From JABCYV01 sp963696025 (lineage in GTDB: Bacteria > Acidobacteriota > Terriglobia > Terriglobales > Acidobacteriaceae), in assembly GCA_963696025.1 (NCBI GenBank), contig CAVOII010000014.1:1-64000 (forward strand): 64,000 nt of DNA, written 5' to 3'. Made by a program: the position numbers and the translations under genes. How positions within the stretch are numbered: position 1 is the stretch's first letter; each line of letters starts with the position of its first letter. Positions 1-10,578 of this stretch are shown piece by piece. The notes below the pieces were generated by a model. The model had not been told where the DNA came from. It saw only the letters and a program-made list of their open reading frames with translations, and ran no database searches.

Positions 1-563
1 GTCTCGACGTTGTGGTTGAAGATCTCCGGCTGCTCGGCCATGACCGTGCGCAGCGCCTCGCGATCCCCTGGAAGTCGGGGGTCAGCACCTCGATGGTGGT
101 GCCCGGGCGCGAGCGACCGGATGCTCCGGATGGTCGCCGCGAAGACGGCGGCGCCGCCGTCGCGGAGATCGTCGCGGTCGACGGACGTCACCACGGCGTG
201 GCGCAGGCCCATGTTCGCCACCGCCTCGCCGACGCGGCGCGGCTCGTCCCAGTCGATGTCGCCGCCGCGCTTGCCGCTGGTGACCGCGCAGAAGGCGCAG
301 GCGCGCGTGCACACGTCCCCGAGGATCATGAAGGTCGCCGTCCCGTGCCCCCAGCACTCGGCGATGTTCGGGCAGCGGGCCTCCTCGCAGACGGTGTTGA
401 GACGCTGCCCGCGCATGATCCCCTTGATCTGTGAGTAGCCGTCGCCGGCGGGAAGCTTGACGGTCAGCCACCGGGGCGCCGATCGACGCCATCGGGGAGG
501 AGCCGCTGATGCAGCGGCCGCGCGTCGGCCACGGGAAGCGGGCCGCAAACGGATCTCGTCCAT
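1..563 (-). CDS. lipA: Lipoyl synthase, partial (3' end outside window)
   Basis: Radical SAM enzyme that inserts two sulfurs into protein-bound octanoyl groups to make lipoate, the cofactor of the E2 protein encoded nearby. Visible are the auxiliary cluster motif CX4CX5C (NTVCEEARCPNIAECW), the radical SAM motif CX3CX2C (CTRACAFC) and the following EPRRV and VTSVDRDDL segments. The ATG at 561-563 opens a short basic leader running into RWLTVKLPAG. The frame breaks at least twice, near 90 and near 70, while protein similarity continues, so indel errors are likely. The C-terminus lies beyond base 1. It is divergent from the neighbouring dehydrogenase. Confidence 0.88.
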   Translation of the reverse strand, partial: MDEIRLRPASRGRRAAAASAAPPRWRRSAPRWLTVKLPAGDGYSQIKGIMRGQRLNTVCEEARCPNIAECWGHGTATFMILGDVCTRACAFCAVTSGKRGGDIDWDEPRRVGEAVANMGLRHAVVTSVDRDDLRDGGAAVFAATIRSIRSLAPGHHHRGADPRLPGDREALRTVMAEQPEIFNHNVE

Positions 564-607
564 GGCGCTCTCTCACTCTACACACTCGCTGCGCCACAAT
601 CGCCTGG

Positions 608-2236
608 ATGAGTGCACCCCCACCGCGCAACGAGCCTGTCTCGCCTCTACGCGCCGGGGTCAGCCGAGCGCGTCCCGGCTGCGCGCGGCGATCCGCGACA
701 TGCAGTCGGCAGCGCCGCACACCGTGCGGCTGCACCGTGGCGGAGCGGGTCGACGGGCCGGGGCGACGGCATCTCGCTGCAGCGCGCCGCACCGGCACTC
801 CCTGGAGCTCGCGCAGCCGCGCGATCGCCACGGCCGCTGACGTCCGCCGAGCCGTCGATGCCGCTCTCGCGGCCCACCACGACTGGTCGACCGCGCCATG
901 GTCGACCCGGGCATCGGTGTTCCTCCGCGCCGCCGACCTCCTGAGCGGCCCGTTCCGCGACCGGCTCAACGCGGCGACGATCCTCGGTCAGAGCAAGAGC
1001 GTGCACCAGGCGGAGATCGACGCGGCATGCGAGCTGATCGACTTCTGGCGATGGAACGTCCACTTCGGCGGAGCAGCTCCGGGAGATCCAGCCGGTGTCG
1101 CCGGCCGGGGTGTGGAATCGCATGGACCACCGGCCGCTCGAGGGCTTCGTGCTGGCGATCAGCCCGTTCAACTTCACCTCGATCGGGGGAAACCTCGCGG
1201 TCGCGCCGGCGATCGTCGGCAACACCGTCGTCTGGAAGCCGGCGACCACCGCGCTGCTCGCCGCCCAGGTGATCATGGAGATCCTCGAGGCCGCCGGCCT
1301 GCCGCCGGGTGTCATCAACATGATCGCCGGGCCCGGGGCGGCGGTCTCGGAGGCCGCGGTCAAGCATCCGTCGCTCGCGGGCATTCACTTCACCGGCTCG
1401 ACCGACACGTTCCAGCACCTCTGGACCACTGTTGCCGCCAATCTCGGCAATTACAGGACGTATCCGCGCCTGGTCGGCGAGACCGGCGGCAAGGACTTCG
1501 TGCTCGCGCACCCTTCGGCGTCCACCGACGCACTGCTCGTCGGGCTCCTGCGCGGGTCCTTCGAGTACCAGGGCCAGAAATGCTCCGCCGCATCGCGCGC
1601 GTACATCCCTCACTCGGTGTGGGAACGGCTGCGCGATCCGCTCGCGGTGGCGACCGAGGCGATTCCCGTGGGCGATCCCGCGGAGTTCAGCACCTTCATG
1701 GGAGCGGTCATCGACGAGCCGAGCTTCCGCAAGCACGAGGCCGTGCTCGCCTGCGGCGCGCACCGATCCGGATCTCACCCTGGTCGCCGGCGGCGAGTGC
1801 GACGGCGACGTCGGATGGTTCGTCCATCCCACCATCCTCGAGACCTCGAACCCCCGGCACGAGCTGCTCCAGCGCGAGCTGTTCGGCCCGATCCTCACCG
1901 TGTTCCCGTACCCGGACTCGGACTGGCACTCGGTGCTCGACCTCGTGGATCACACCTCGCCCTATGCGCTCACCGGCGCCGTGTTCGCCGATGACCGGGC
2001 CGCCATCGACGAGGCCGGCCGCCCACCTGCGCTACGCCGCCGGCAACTTCTACATCAACGACAAACCAACCGGCGCGGTCGTCGGTCAGCAGCCGTTCGG
2101 CGGCGCGAGAATGAGCGGGACCAACGACAAGGCAGGGTCGGCGCTGAACATGATGCGCTGGGTGTCACCTCGCGTCATCAAGGAGACCTTCGTTCCGCCG
2201 AGCGAGTGGCGGTACCCGCACCAGGATCCCGACTGA
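608..2236 (+). CDS. pruA: 1-pyrroline-5-carboxylate (L-glutamate gamma-semialdehyde) dehydrogenase, frameshifted
   Basis: NAD-dependent aldehyde dehydrogenase of proline catabolism, oxidising glutamate semialdehyde to glutamate. The longest clean stretch (1095-1770) carries the ALDH signatures FVLAISPFNFTSIGGNL, the catalytic-Glu segment LVGETGGKDF and the catalytic Cys in YQGQKCSAASR, all in the PruA style. The C-terminal part (FYINDKPTGAVVGQQPFGG) continues in another frame to the stop at 2236. The N-terminal 480 bases jump between all three frames, and there is another jump near 1770 and one near 2020. The start chosen is the ATG at 608. Length is normal for PruA if the indels are repaired. 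Confidence 0.85.
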   Translation: MSAPPPRNEPVSPLRAGVSRARPGCARRSATCSRQRRTPCGCTVAERVDGPGRRHLAAARRTGTPWSSRSRAIATAADVRRAVDAALAAHHDWSTAPWSTRASVFLRAADLLSGPFRDRLNAATILGQSKSVHQAEIDAACELIDFWRWNVHFGGAAPGDPAGVAGRGVESHGPPAARGLRAGDQPVQLHLDRGKPRGRAGDRRQHRRLEAGDHRAARRPGDHGDPRGRRPAAGCHQHDRRARGGGLGGRGQASVARGHSLHRLDRHVPAPLDHCCRQSRQLQDVSAPGRRDRRQGLRARAPFGVHRRTARRAPARVLRVPGPEMLRRIARVHPSLGVGTAARSARGGDRGDSRGRSRGVQHLHGSGHRRAELPQARGRARLRRAPIRISPWSPAASATATSDGSSIPPSSRPRTPGTSCSSASCSARSSPCSRTRTRTGTRCSTSWITPRPMRSPAPCSPMTGPPSTRPAAHLRYAAGNFYINDKPTGAVVGQQPFGGARMSGTNDKAGSALNMMRWVSPRVIKETFVPPSEWRYPHQDPD

Positions 2237-2293
2237 CCCGACCGCCAGGGCGCTGAATCGCTTCGCCGACCCGGTCTGATTTTCGGTCGGGTG

Positions 2294-2512
2294 CTAGGCC
2301 CGCCAGCGGGTGCAGGAGCGGGTGGGCCGGCGTCTGCAGGAGCAGCTCCCCGGGTGGCGCGGAGTTCGCCTCGTGATCGGCGGATCCTCGGAGGCGACCC
2401 GGATCAGGGCATGAAACCTGCTCTCGTCGATGATGCCCTTCTCCAGAGCGCGCCGCGCCCATGCCGGCGGGGTCCGAAGTCCCCACGCATCGAAAGCGCC
2501 TTGCTCGATCAT
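2294..2512 (-). CDS. Small hypothetical protein downstream of E2
   Basis: A 72-residue frame begins 29 bases after the E2 stop on the same strand. The first 45 residues (rich in A, R, E and W) look like a plausible short helical protein, while the tail (RRRPTRSCTRW) looks like out-of-frame GC-rich sequence, so the true end may be earlier. No family recognised. It may be an artefact of composition. Confidence 0.28.
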   Translation of the reverse strand: MIEQGAFDAWGLRTPPAWARRALEKGIIDESRFHALIRVASEDPPITRRTPRHPGSCSCRRRPTRSCTRWRA

Positions 2513-2540
2513 CGTTCCTCCTGATGATAGCCAGGACGGG

Positions 2541-4056
2541 CTAAACGAGGGTACCCGACGGGTCCAGCCCTTCGAGGAGCTTCTGGACCGAGGTGACGAA
2601 GCGGGTTGCCTGGAGGCCGTCGTTGATGCGGTGGTCGAACGACAGACCCAGGTTCATGATCGGCCGGATCGCGATCGCGTCACCGACGACCACCGGCCGC
2701 TTGACCACCAGATCCATGGTCATGATCGCCGCCTGCGGCTGGTTGATGATCGCCTGGGTCATCACCGCTCCGAGAGCGCCCGTGTTGTTGAGCGTGAACG
2801 TTCCGCCCTGGATCTCATCGAGCTTCAGGTGGTTGGTCCGCGCCCGCGCACCGAGGTCGGCCATGGTGGTCGCGAGCCCGGTGATGCTCAGCCGGTCCGC
2901 GTCGCGCACCACCGGCACGATGAGGTTGTCCTCCAGCGCCACGGCGATGCCGAGGTTGATGGCCCGCTTGACGACGATCCCCGCGTCACTCCACGACGCG
3001 TTGAGGGTGGGATGGCGTTGCAGCGCCTCGACGACCGCCCGCGCGACAAAGGGCAGGAAGGTGAGCTTGACGCCGTGCCGCTCCTCGAACGCGGCTTTCT
3101 CACGATCGCGAATCCGCCACACCGCGGACATGTCGACCTCCACCATGACGTACGCGTGCGGCGACGTGTGCCGGCTCCGAACCATGTGCTCCGCAATCGC
3201 CCTCCGCACCTGCGTCAGCGGAACAACCGTCTCCCCCTCCCCGGCCTGAGTGAAGGAGGCCGGACCAGCAGACGCCGAAGCCGCCGTTGGCGCCGTCGAA
3301 GCCGGCTGCGGTGCCTGCGTAGGCGACATAGCCGGTGGAGTCGCCGGAGCGGGCGCCGTGGCCGGCGGCCGCGCAGGGCACCGACGAGCCGGCGTCCCTC
3401 TGCTGCACGTACTCAAGAACGTCCTTCTTCGTGATCCGCCCGCCGATCCCGCTGCCGGTGATCTGCGACAGATCCACCCCGTGCTCGCGCACCAGCATCC
3501 GTACCGCCGGGGTCACGTGATAGTCGCCGGCCTGCCCGTTCCCACCGGCTGCCGCATCAGACGCCGGAGCCGCCGCCGCGGATTCGCTGAAGGCATCCTG
3601 GAATCGGCCCGACCGCGGTCTCCCCTCCCGCCTGCGCCCGCGCGGGTGGTGCCTGCGGCGCGGTCGGCACAGCTTGCGGCTCGGAGGGCGCAGTCTGCGG
3701 CTCCGCCGGCTCCGTATTCCGCTCCGCGGGTGCCGCTTGCGCGCTCTGCGCCGCCGGCACGCCGACGGCAGCGACCTCCTTGACATCCGGCTCGACCGCG
3801 GCATCCGAAGCCGCGACGCCGGTGTCGATGGAGCAGATCGGCTGTCCCACCGGCACCACGGTGCCTTCCGCGGCGATCAACTCGGCCATCACGCCGTCAG
3901 CCGGGGCAGGGATCTCGGCGTTGACCTTGTCGGTGATCACCTCGGCGATCGACTCGTATTTTGCGATCGCAGTCGCCGGGATGCTTCGAGCCACTTGGCG
4001 ATCGTTCCCTCGGTGACGCTCTCACCGAGCTGCGGCATCGTGACGGTCAGTGCCAT
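2541..4056 (-). CDS. Dihydrolipoamide acyltransferase, E2 of a 2-oxo acid dehydrogenase complex, frameshifted
   Basis: Transfers acyl groups from E1 to CoA by a swinging lipoyl arm. The order is an N-terminal lipoyl domain (starts MALTVTMPQLGESVTEG; lipoyl-lysine motif EVITDKVNAEIPAP), a long Pro/Ala linker, a peripheral subunit-binding domain (TPAVRMLVREHGVDL, GSGIGGRITKKDV), a second linker, and the catalytic domain ending with the active-site motif SFDHRINDG. The EVITDKV lipoyl motif resembles branched-chain/2-oxoisovalerate type E2 proteins, but the substrate cannot be fixed. Frames break near 3985, 3600 and 3400. It is last in the order lpdA, E1 alpha, E1 beta, E2. Confidence 0.9.
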
Positions 4057-4081
4057 TTCGCGAGGTTCCTTGTGTTCGAGT

Positions 4082-5069
4082 TCAGTACGCGGCGAGCTCG
4101 CGGAGCTTCGCCTCGACCTTGTTCGGGGTGACCAGATAGAACTGCTCGCAGCGGCGGCGAGAACGGCATCGCCGGAATCTCGGGACCGCCGAGCCGCATC
4201 ACCGGCGCGTCGAGACTGTCGAAGCAGTCCTCCGCGATGATCGCCGCAACCTCCGACGCGACGCTGACTGCGAGGTTCGCCTCCTGCACGATCAGCACCT
4301 TGCCGCACTTGCTCGCACTTGCGACGATCGCCGCACGATCGAAGGGGCGCAGCGACCGGAGGTCGACGACCTCGCAGGAAAACCCATCTGCAGCAAGGCG
4401 ATCGACCGCTTCGAGCGAGGTGTGCACCATCATGCCGTAGCTGAACACAGCGATGTCCCTACCCTCACGCACCACTCTCGCGCGATCGAGTGGCACGGTG
4501 TACTCGCCGTCCGGCACCTCGCCCTTGACCGCAGCGGTAGGCACGTTTGTGCTCGAAGTAGAGCACCGGGTCCGGGTCGCGCAGCGCCGAGATGATCATG
4601 CCCTTCGCGTCGTACGGAGTTGACGGCACGACCACGCGAAGTCCCGGGATGTGGGCGAAGATCGCTTCGATCGACTGGGAGTGGTACAGCGCGCCGTGCA
4701 CTCCCCCGCCAAAGGGTGAGCGCACCACCATCGGCACGTTCCAGTCACCGTTGCTCCGGTAGCGGATTTTCGCCGCCTCGCTGATGATCTGATCGACCGC
4801 CGGCATGATGAAGTCCTGGAACTGGATCTCGGCGATCGGACGCAGTCCGTTCATCGCCGCACCGATTGCGACGCCGACGATCAGTGATTCGGCGAGCGGG
4901 CTGTCGAGCACGCGCGCCATTCGCCGAACTCCTTCTGCAGCCCCTCGGTCACCCCGAACACGCCGCCCTTGGCTCCCACGTCCTCGCCGAGGATCATGAC
5001 GCGCTCGTCGCGCTGCATCTCCTCGCGGATGCCGTCGCGGATCGCCTGGATGTACGTCTTCTCAGCCAC
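4082..5069 (-). CDS. 2-oxo acid dehydrogenase E1 component, beta subunit, frameshifted
   Basis: Transketolase-like beta subunit that forms the ThDP-dependent E1 with the upstream alpha subunit. It begins at a GTG two bases after the alpha stop (TGATCGTG) with MAEKTYIQAIRDGIREEM, followed by MILGEDVGAKGGVFGVTEGL, AEIQFQDFIMPAVDQI, RSPFGGGVHGALYHSQS and the C-terminal VVDLRSLRPFD segment. The last residues are KLRELAAY. Breaks lie near 4920, 4545 and 4170. The tight spacing implies translational coupling with the alpha subunit. Confidence 0.9.
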
Positions 5070-5071
5070 GA

Positions 5072-6086
5072 TCAGTCCGCCGTCTCCGTATACACGTGCA
5101 GCATCGCTGTTTCGGGCGATGGCAGACGGCGACCGCCTCCGCCTCGTCGGTGGCGCGGTCGAGCTCGAGGACCAGTTCGGCGCGCATCTCCTCGGCGTCA
5201 CCCGGGTGCAGGACGCCGAGTCTCCTCGAGGGTCGCCTTGAAGCGGTGCAGGGAGTCCCGCTCCTTGTCCGCCTCGAGGTCCTCGGCGGTGCGGTAGCGA
5301 CGCTGATCGTCGTCCGAGCTGTGCGACGTCAGGCGCAGAACCTTCGCCTCGATGAGCGTCGGGCCGTCGCCGCGACGCGCGCGCTTCACCGCCTCGCGCG
5401 CGGTTCGGTAGCAGGCGATGGCGTCGCAGCCGTCGACGATGACGCCGGGAATGCCGTATCCCTTCGCGCGATCGGCGACGTCCTCGGTGGGCATCTGCTT
5501 CTGCCACGGCACGCTGATCGCGAAACCGTTGTTCTCGACGAGGAAGATCACCGCGAGCTTGTGAATCGCCGCGAAGTTCAGGGCCTCGTGAAAGTCACCC
5601 TCGCTGGTGCCACCCTCACCGATCGACGTGAAGGTCACCGCGTCCTCGCCGCGCATCCGCGACGCGAGCGCGATACCCGCTGCGTGGAGGAGTTGCGTCC
5701 CCACCGCCGATCCGGTGCTGATGATGTTCAGGCGCCGGCAGCCGTAGTGCGCCGGCATCTGCCGGCCGCCGCTGTTGGGATCGGCGGCCCGCTGGAGCAC
5801 CGACAGGATGTGATCCTTGGGGGTCATCCCGAGCACCAGCGTCAAGCGCGAGATCGCGATAGTACGGGGCGATCCAGTCGTAGGTGGGACGCAGGTTCAT
5901 GCCAAAGGCGACTTGAACCGCTTCGTGGCCCTCTGCGGAGATCCAGAACGGCGCGCGTCCCTGGCGGTTCAGGACCCAGAGCCGCTCGTCGAGCAGCCGC
6001 GAGCGGAGCATGTGCCGGTACATGAGCCGGAGCGTCTCCGCGTCGAGGCCGGCGCGCGCCTTGGTTTCGGTTCGTGTCATCGCCAT
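5072..6086 (-). CDS. 2-oxo acid dehydrogenase E1 component, alpha subunit, frameshifted
   Basis: ThDP-binding alpha subunit performing the oxidative decarboxylation half-reaction. The N-terminus is MAMTRTETKARAGLDAETL. The ThDP/Mg site is visible as GEGGTSEGDFHEALNFAA and ENNGFAISVP, and the phosphorylation-loop-like region as TSHSSDDDQRRY. Restoring the frame gives the end ETAMLHVYTETAD at 5072. Breaks occur near 5850 and 5220. The next gene upstream in transcription is lpdA, so all three complex components sit together. Confidence 0.9.
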
Positions 6087-6149
6087 GTGCCGTTCATCCC
6101 TCCGAACGAAGCTGACGCCGCCGCCCGTGCGTCGACGCTCCGCCGCCGC

Positions 6150-7554
6150 TCAAATGTGGATCGCCTCGCCGCTCACGGCAAGGGCAGCTTCAGAGAGCAC
6201 TTCACTGAGTGTAGGGTGTGGCGCGACCGCGTGGCCCATCTCGAAAGCGGTGGTCTCGAGGAGGCCCCCCAGCGCCGGGCCCCAGATGAGCTCGGTCACC
6301 TCGTGGCCGATGATGTGGACGCCGAGGACGGTGCCGTCTGCCTTGTCGGCGACCACCTTGCAGAATCCGTCGCTCTCTCCCCAGATCACCGCCCGGCCGT
6401 TGCCACGGAACGGCATGACCCCGATCGCGACCTCGTGCCCGGCGGCCTGTGCCTCGGCTTCGCTGAGGCCCATGGAGCCGATCTGCGGGGTGCAGTACGT
6501 CGTGCGCGTGACGAGCCGGGGATCGAGCGGATGCGGATCGCGCCCGGCGATCGCCTCGACGGCGAGCACGCCCTCGTGGAGCGCCTTGTGCGCGAGCTGG
6601 AATCCGCCGACGACGTCGCCCACGGCGCTGACGCCGGGCTCACCGGTGCGGAGCATCGCGTCGACGGCGATGACACCACGTTCGACCACGACCCCGGTCC
6701 CCTCGATGCCGATGTTCTCGACATTGGCCGCTCTGCCGACCGCGACCAGGAGCACTTCGGCCTGGAGCCGCTGCTCCTTGCCGTCCTCGCCGGCCACGGT
6801 CACGGCGACGCCACCCTCGTTGCGCTCGATGGAGCCGAGGTCGAGACGGTGCCCGGTCAGGCAGGTGATCCCACGTGCCTCGAACTGGCGTCGAAGCTCG
6901 GTCGCCGACGGCGGCGTCCTCGAGCGGCACCAGGCTCGGCAGCATCTCGACGATGGTCACCTCGGCGCCGCAGCTGCGGTAGAGCGATGCGAACTCGACG
7001 CCCACGGCGCCCGCGCCGAGCACGATCGCCGACGCCGGCACTCGGTCCATCCTGAGCGCCTCGTCGCTGGTGAGGATGACGTTCCCGTCGGCGGGAGCGC
7101 CGGGAAGCTGCTTGGGCCGCGATCCGGTGGCGATGATCACCGAGCCGGCCTCGATCTCCAGCGCATCGCCCCCCGGCGGGGTGACGACGAGGCGACCGGC
7201 ACCGTCGAGGCGACCGCGCCCACTGACACGTTCACCTTGTTCTTGCGCAGCAGGAACTGCACGCCCTTGTGCAGCTGGCTGACCACCTGGTCGCGACGGC
7301 GCCCGGCGACCGAGTAGTCGAAGTGGACGTCGCCGGTGGTGACCCCGAACGACGTCCGCGTGACGCAGCTCGTCGAGGAGCGCCGCGCTCTGAAGCAGTG
7401 CCTTGGCCGGGATGCAGCCGCGGTGCAGGCAGGTGCCGCCGACCTTGTCCTCCTCCACCAGCACCACGCTCAGGCCCAGCTGGGCCGCGCGGATCGCTGC
7501 GGGGTAGCCGCCCATCCCGCCCCCGAGAATGGCGATGTCAAATCGTTCGGCCAC
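6150..7554 (-). CDS. lpdA: Dihydrolipoyl dehydrogenase (E3), frameshifted
   Basis: FAD/NAD-dependent enzyme that reoxidises the dihydrolipoyl arm of E2. A GTG start at 7554 gives MAERFDIAILGGGMGGYPAA with the FAD-binding GXGXXG. The redox-active disulfide is in GGTCLHRGCIPAK, and the C-terminal HPT-Glu pair is in APHPTLSEVLSE. Breaks near 7190 and between 6900 and 6640 interrupt the central domain. It precedes the E1 and E2 genes on the same strand. Confidence 0.92.
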
Positions 7555-7636
7555 TGGATCCTGAGTATATCGGCGGGGTCCCTCGAGCCAGCAACTCCGA
7601 TCGCGGGTCGGCTCCCTGAAGCCGGCGCCGTCGAGA

Positions 7637-8535
7637 TCAGGCCGACAGGAACCGGCGAACTCCGAGGAAGCTGCCCGAATGCGCCGACGGCGACGCCGCC
7701 GATCAGCAGCACGATGAGCAGGGTGATCGTGTAGCGCGCGTCGAACGGCACGCTCAGCAGGTTGCCCTGCGCCGCCTGCACGAACAGACGGTACGCGCCG
7801 AACACCACCGCCCCCGAGAAGATCGCAGCGAGCAATCCCGCCGAGCATGCCCTCGAGGATGAACGGCCAGCGGACGAACCAGTCGGTTGCACCGACGAGC
7901 TTCATGATCTCGATCTCGGTTCGTCGCGAGTACACGGCGGTCCGGATCGTGTTCATGATGATGACGATGCTGATGGTCAGCAGAATGATCGCGATGATCG
8001 CCCCGACCCACTGGATGACCGTGATCACCGTGTTCAGCTTGCCGATGACGTCGGAGTTGTAGTCGGTCGGGGTCGTGCTGTCGACGATCGGCGTCGCCTT
8101 GGCCTCGGCGTTGAACTGGCTCAGGTCGGTGAGCTTGCGGACGTCGAGGTTCAGCGACGCCGGCAGCGGGTTGCTGCCGAGGACGTCGAGCGCGCTCGCT
8201 GATCGACGGGTTCTGCGACGCCTGCTCGCTTGGCCTGGTCCTTGGTCTCGAAGCGTGACCGAGATCACCCGCGGGTCGTGCTTGAGCCGGCTCTCGAAGT
8301 TCGTGATCGCCGCCAGCGACGCGTTGTCCGACAGGTAGATCTTCAGATGGCTCGCGTTCTGCTCCTGCCCCTGGAGGACGGTGTCGACGGAATGCGTGAA
8401 GAGCAGCGATCCGCCGACGAGAAAGATGATCAGCCCCATCGTGAACACGCCCGCGAGCGAGACGCCGAGGTTGCGCCGGAAGTTCTGCCCGGCGCTGTGG
8501 AGTGCGAACCACAGCGACGCGAGGACCTGCCTCAC
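7637..8535 (-). CDS. ftsX: Cell division ABC transporter permease FtsX, frameshifted
   Basis: Four-TM permease that works with FtsE to activate peptidoglycan hydrolases at the septum. It starts with a GTG overlapping the ftsE stop (GTGA): MRQVLASLWFALHSAGQNFRRN, then TM1, an extracellular domain with SHLKIYLSDNAS, and TM2 to TM4 after GKLNTVITVIQW. Repairing a break near 7665 gives the expected end GSFLGVRRFLSA at 7637. Other breaks lie near 8210 and 7840. Confidence 0.9.
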
Positions 8536-9286
8536 AGGGTCGCGGTTCCTTCGCGCAGGTACTGGCCCTCGGCCTCGTCCCTGACCACGCGGCCGTTGTC
8601 GATGGCGATGACCCGGCGGCGGACGAGGTCGACCACCTCGCGGTTGTGCGTCGCCATCAGCACGGTCGTGCCCCGGTGGTTGATCTGGAGGAGCAGCTGC
8701 ACGATGCCCCACGACGTGTCGGGGTCGAGGTTGCCGGTGGGCTCGTCGGCGAGGAAGATGCGCGGCCGGTGCACGAGCGCACGGGCGATGGCCACGCGCT
8801 GCTGCTCACCACCGCTCAACTCGTCGGGAAACTTGTCGAGCTTGTCCTCGAGACCGACGATCCAGAGGACCTCCTCGACCTTCTCGCGCAGTGGCGCTGG
8901 CCGGGGCGGGTCACCTGGAGCGCGAACGCGACGTTCTGCGCGACCGTGCGCCGCGCGAGCAGCTTGTAGTCCTGGAAGACGATGCCGAACTTGCGCCGCA
9001 GCTTGGGGAGCTTGCGGTGCGACATCCGGCTGACCTCCTGCCCGTCGATGAAGATCCGTCCCGTCGAGGGCGCCTCGTCGCGGATCAGCAGGCGCACCAG
9101 CGTCGACTTGCCGGCACCGCTCGGTCCGACCAGGAAGCAGAAGTCGCCTTGATGGATCGCCAGATCAACGTCGCGCAGGGCCTCCGTTCCGTTCGGATAG
9201 ACCTTGCTCACGCCGTGAAACGAGATGACCGGGCGCAGCGCGTGCTGAGGGGGGGCCGCAGATCGCTCCGCAACCGCCACGCTCAC
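8532..9286 (-). CDS. ftsE: Cell division ATP-binding protein FtsE, frameshifted
   Basis: ABC ATPase partner of FtsX. Walker A is GPSGAGKST, the Q-loop region is FGIVFQDYKLL, the signature is LSGGEQQR, Walker B is RIFLADEPTGNLD and the H-loop is MATHN. One break near 8890 separates the N- and C-terminal halves. The leader before VISFHGVSKVYPNG is slightly longer than in most FtsE proteins. The 4-base overlap with ftsX indicates coupled translation. Confidence 0.93.
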
Positions 9287-9431
9287 CAGGCTGCCCCCTG
9301 GGGCGATGTCTTCATAGGATGGTTTCTGGGATCGCTACTGGGTCGGCGGCCAGTATAGACCGGGGTTCCGGCGGACTCCCGCGATATTTCACAGATTGGT
9401 CACTTCCGTACGGGGATTCCGCGGCGGCCGA

Positions 9432-10553
9432 TCAGGACGCCTTCGATTCTGCACCCTCGCGCGCCGCCCAGTGCAGGTATCCCTCGATGAAGGGGTCGAT
9501 GTCGCCGTCGAGCACGCCCTGGGCGTTGCCCACCTCGACCCCGGTCCGGTGGTCCTTGACCATCGTGTAGGGCTGGAGCACGTAGGAGCGGATCTGGCTC
9601 CCCCACTCGGCGGCGATCAGTTCGCCCTTGAGATCGGCGATCTTCTGGGCATGGGCGGCCTGCTGCAGCGCGAGCAGCCGGGAGCGGAGCACTCGCCAGG
9701 CGACGTCCCGGTTCTGCTGCTGCGATCGCTCGTTCTGGCAGGTGACCACGACGCCTGTCGGGATGTGGGTCAGCCGGACCGCGGACGAGGTCTTGTTGAC
9801 GTGCTGGCCGCCGGCGCCGCTCGAGCGGAACACGTCGGTGCGCACGTCGTCCGGATCGATCTCGACGGTGACGGTGTCCTCGATCTCCGGGGTCACCTCG
9901 ACGAGCACGAAGGACGTGTGGCGGCGATGGGCGGCGTCGAACGGACTGATCCGGACCAGCCGGTGGACCCCATGCTCGCCCTTGAGCAGGCCGTAGGCCC
10001 GCGGGCCGGACACACGGATGGTCGCCGACTTGATCCCCGCCTCGTCGCCCACCGACTCCTCGAGGAACTCGACGGGCATCCGATGCTGCTCAGCCCAGAG
10101 GAGGTACATGCGCAGGAGCATCTGCGCCCAGTCCTGGGAATCCGTGCCCGCCGGCGCCGGCGTGGATGCCGATCAGGGCCACGTGGTCGGTGTACGGGTC
10201 GGTGAACAGGAGATCGATCTGGCGCCGGCCGATCTCCTTCTCGAGGGCGCGGAGCTCCTTCTCGACGTCGGCGGTCACCGCCTCGTCCGGCTCCGCGTCG
10301 ACCATCGCCGCCAGCTCGCGGGCGTCACTGGCGCGCTGCGTCAAGCGATTCCCAGGTGCTCAGGTCGTCACGAATGCGCGCCGCTTCCTGGTTGAGCGAT
10401 GCCGCACGCTGTGGATCGTCCCAGAGGTCCGGCGCCGCGATCTCCTGGTCGAGTTCGATCAGACGGACTCGTTTCCCGTCGAGGTCAAAGATGCCCCTGG
10501 AGCTCGGCTATGCGGGCGGCGACGTCGTTGGCGCGTTCTGCAAGCTCGCTCAT
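9432..10553 (-). CDS. prfB: Peptide chain release factor 2 (RF2), with programmed frameshift plus an extra indel
   Basis: Releases nascent chains at UGA and UAA. The ATG at 10553 starts MSELAERANDVAARIAEL, followed by the in-frame UGA of the RF2 autoregulatory site. After +1 slippage the protein continues DLDGKRVRLIELDQE. The codon-recognition SPF motif is in VRISPFDAAHRR and the peptidyl-hydrolysis GGQ motif in SSGAGGQHVNK. A second break near 10150 (HAGAGG followed by DSQDWAQ) has no known programmed role and looks like the indel noise of its neighbours. Divergent from the next gene with only 25 bases between starts. Confidence 0.93.
10484..10502 (-). other. RF2 programmed +1 frameshift site
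   Basis: On the minus strand the sequence CAGGGGCATCTTTGAC contains the internal Shine-Dalgarno-like AGGGG three bases before CUU UGA C, the classical RF2 autoregulation arrangement. When RF2 is scarce, slow decoding of UGA allows slippage from CUU to UUU and completion of RF2. This site is distinct from the probable error indels elsewhere in this region. Confidence 0.93.
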
Positions 10554-10578
10554 CTGGCGAGTATTCCACAATGAAGTG

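Noticed and set aside
10..438. Two long plus-strand frames at the left edge
   Set aside because: They are opposite-strand shadows of lipA; the minus strand carries the 4Fe-4S and radical SAM cysteine motifs.
6640..8712. A single 690-residue minus-strand frame
   Set aside because: It joins parts of ftsE, ftsX and lpdA through frameshifts and is not a real fusion; each part matches its own gene with normal ends.
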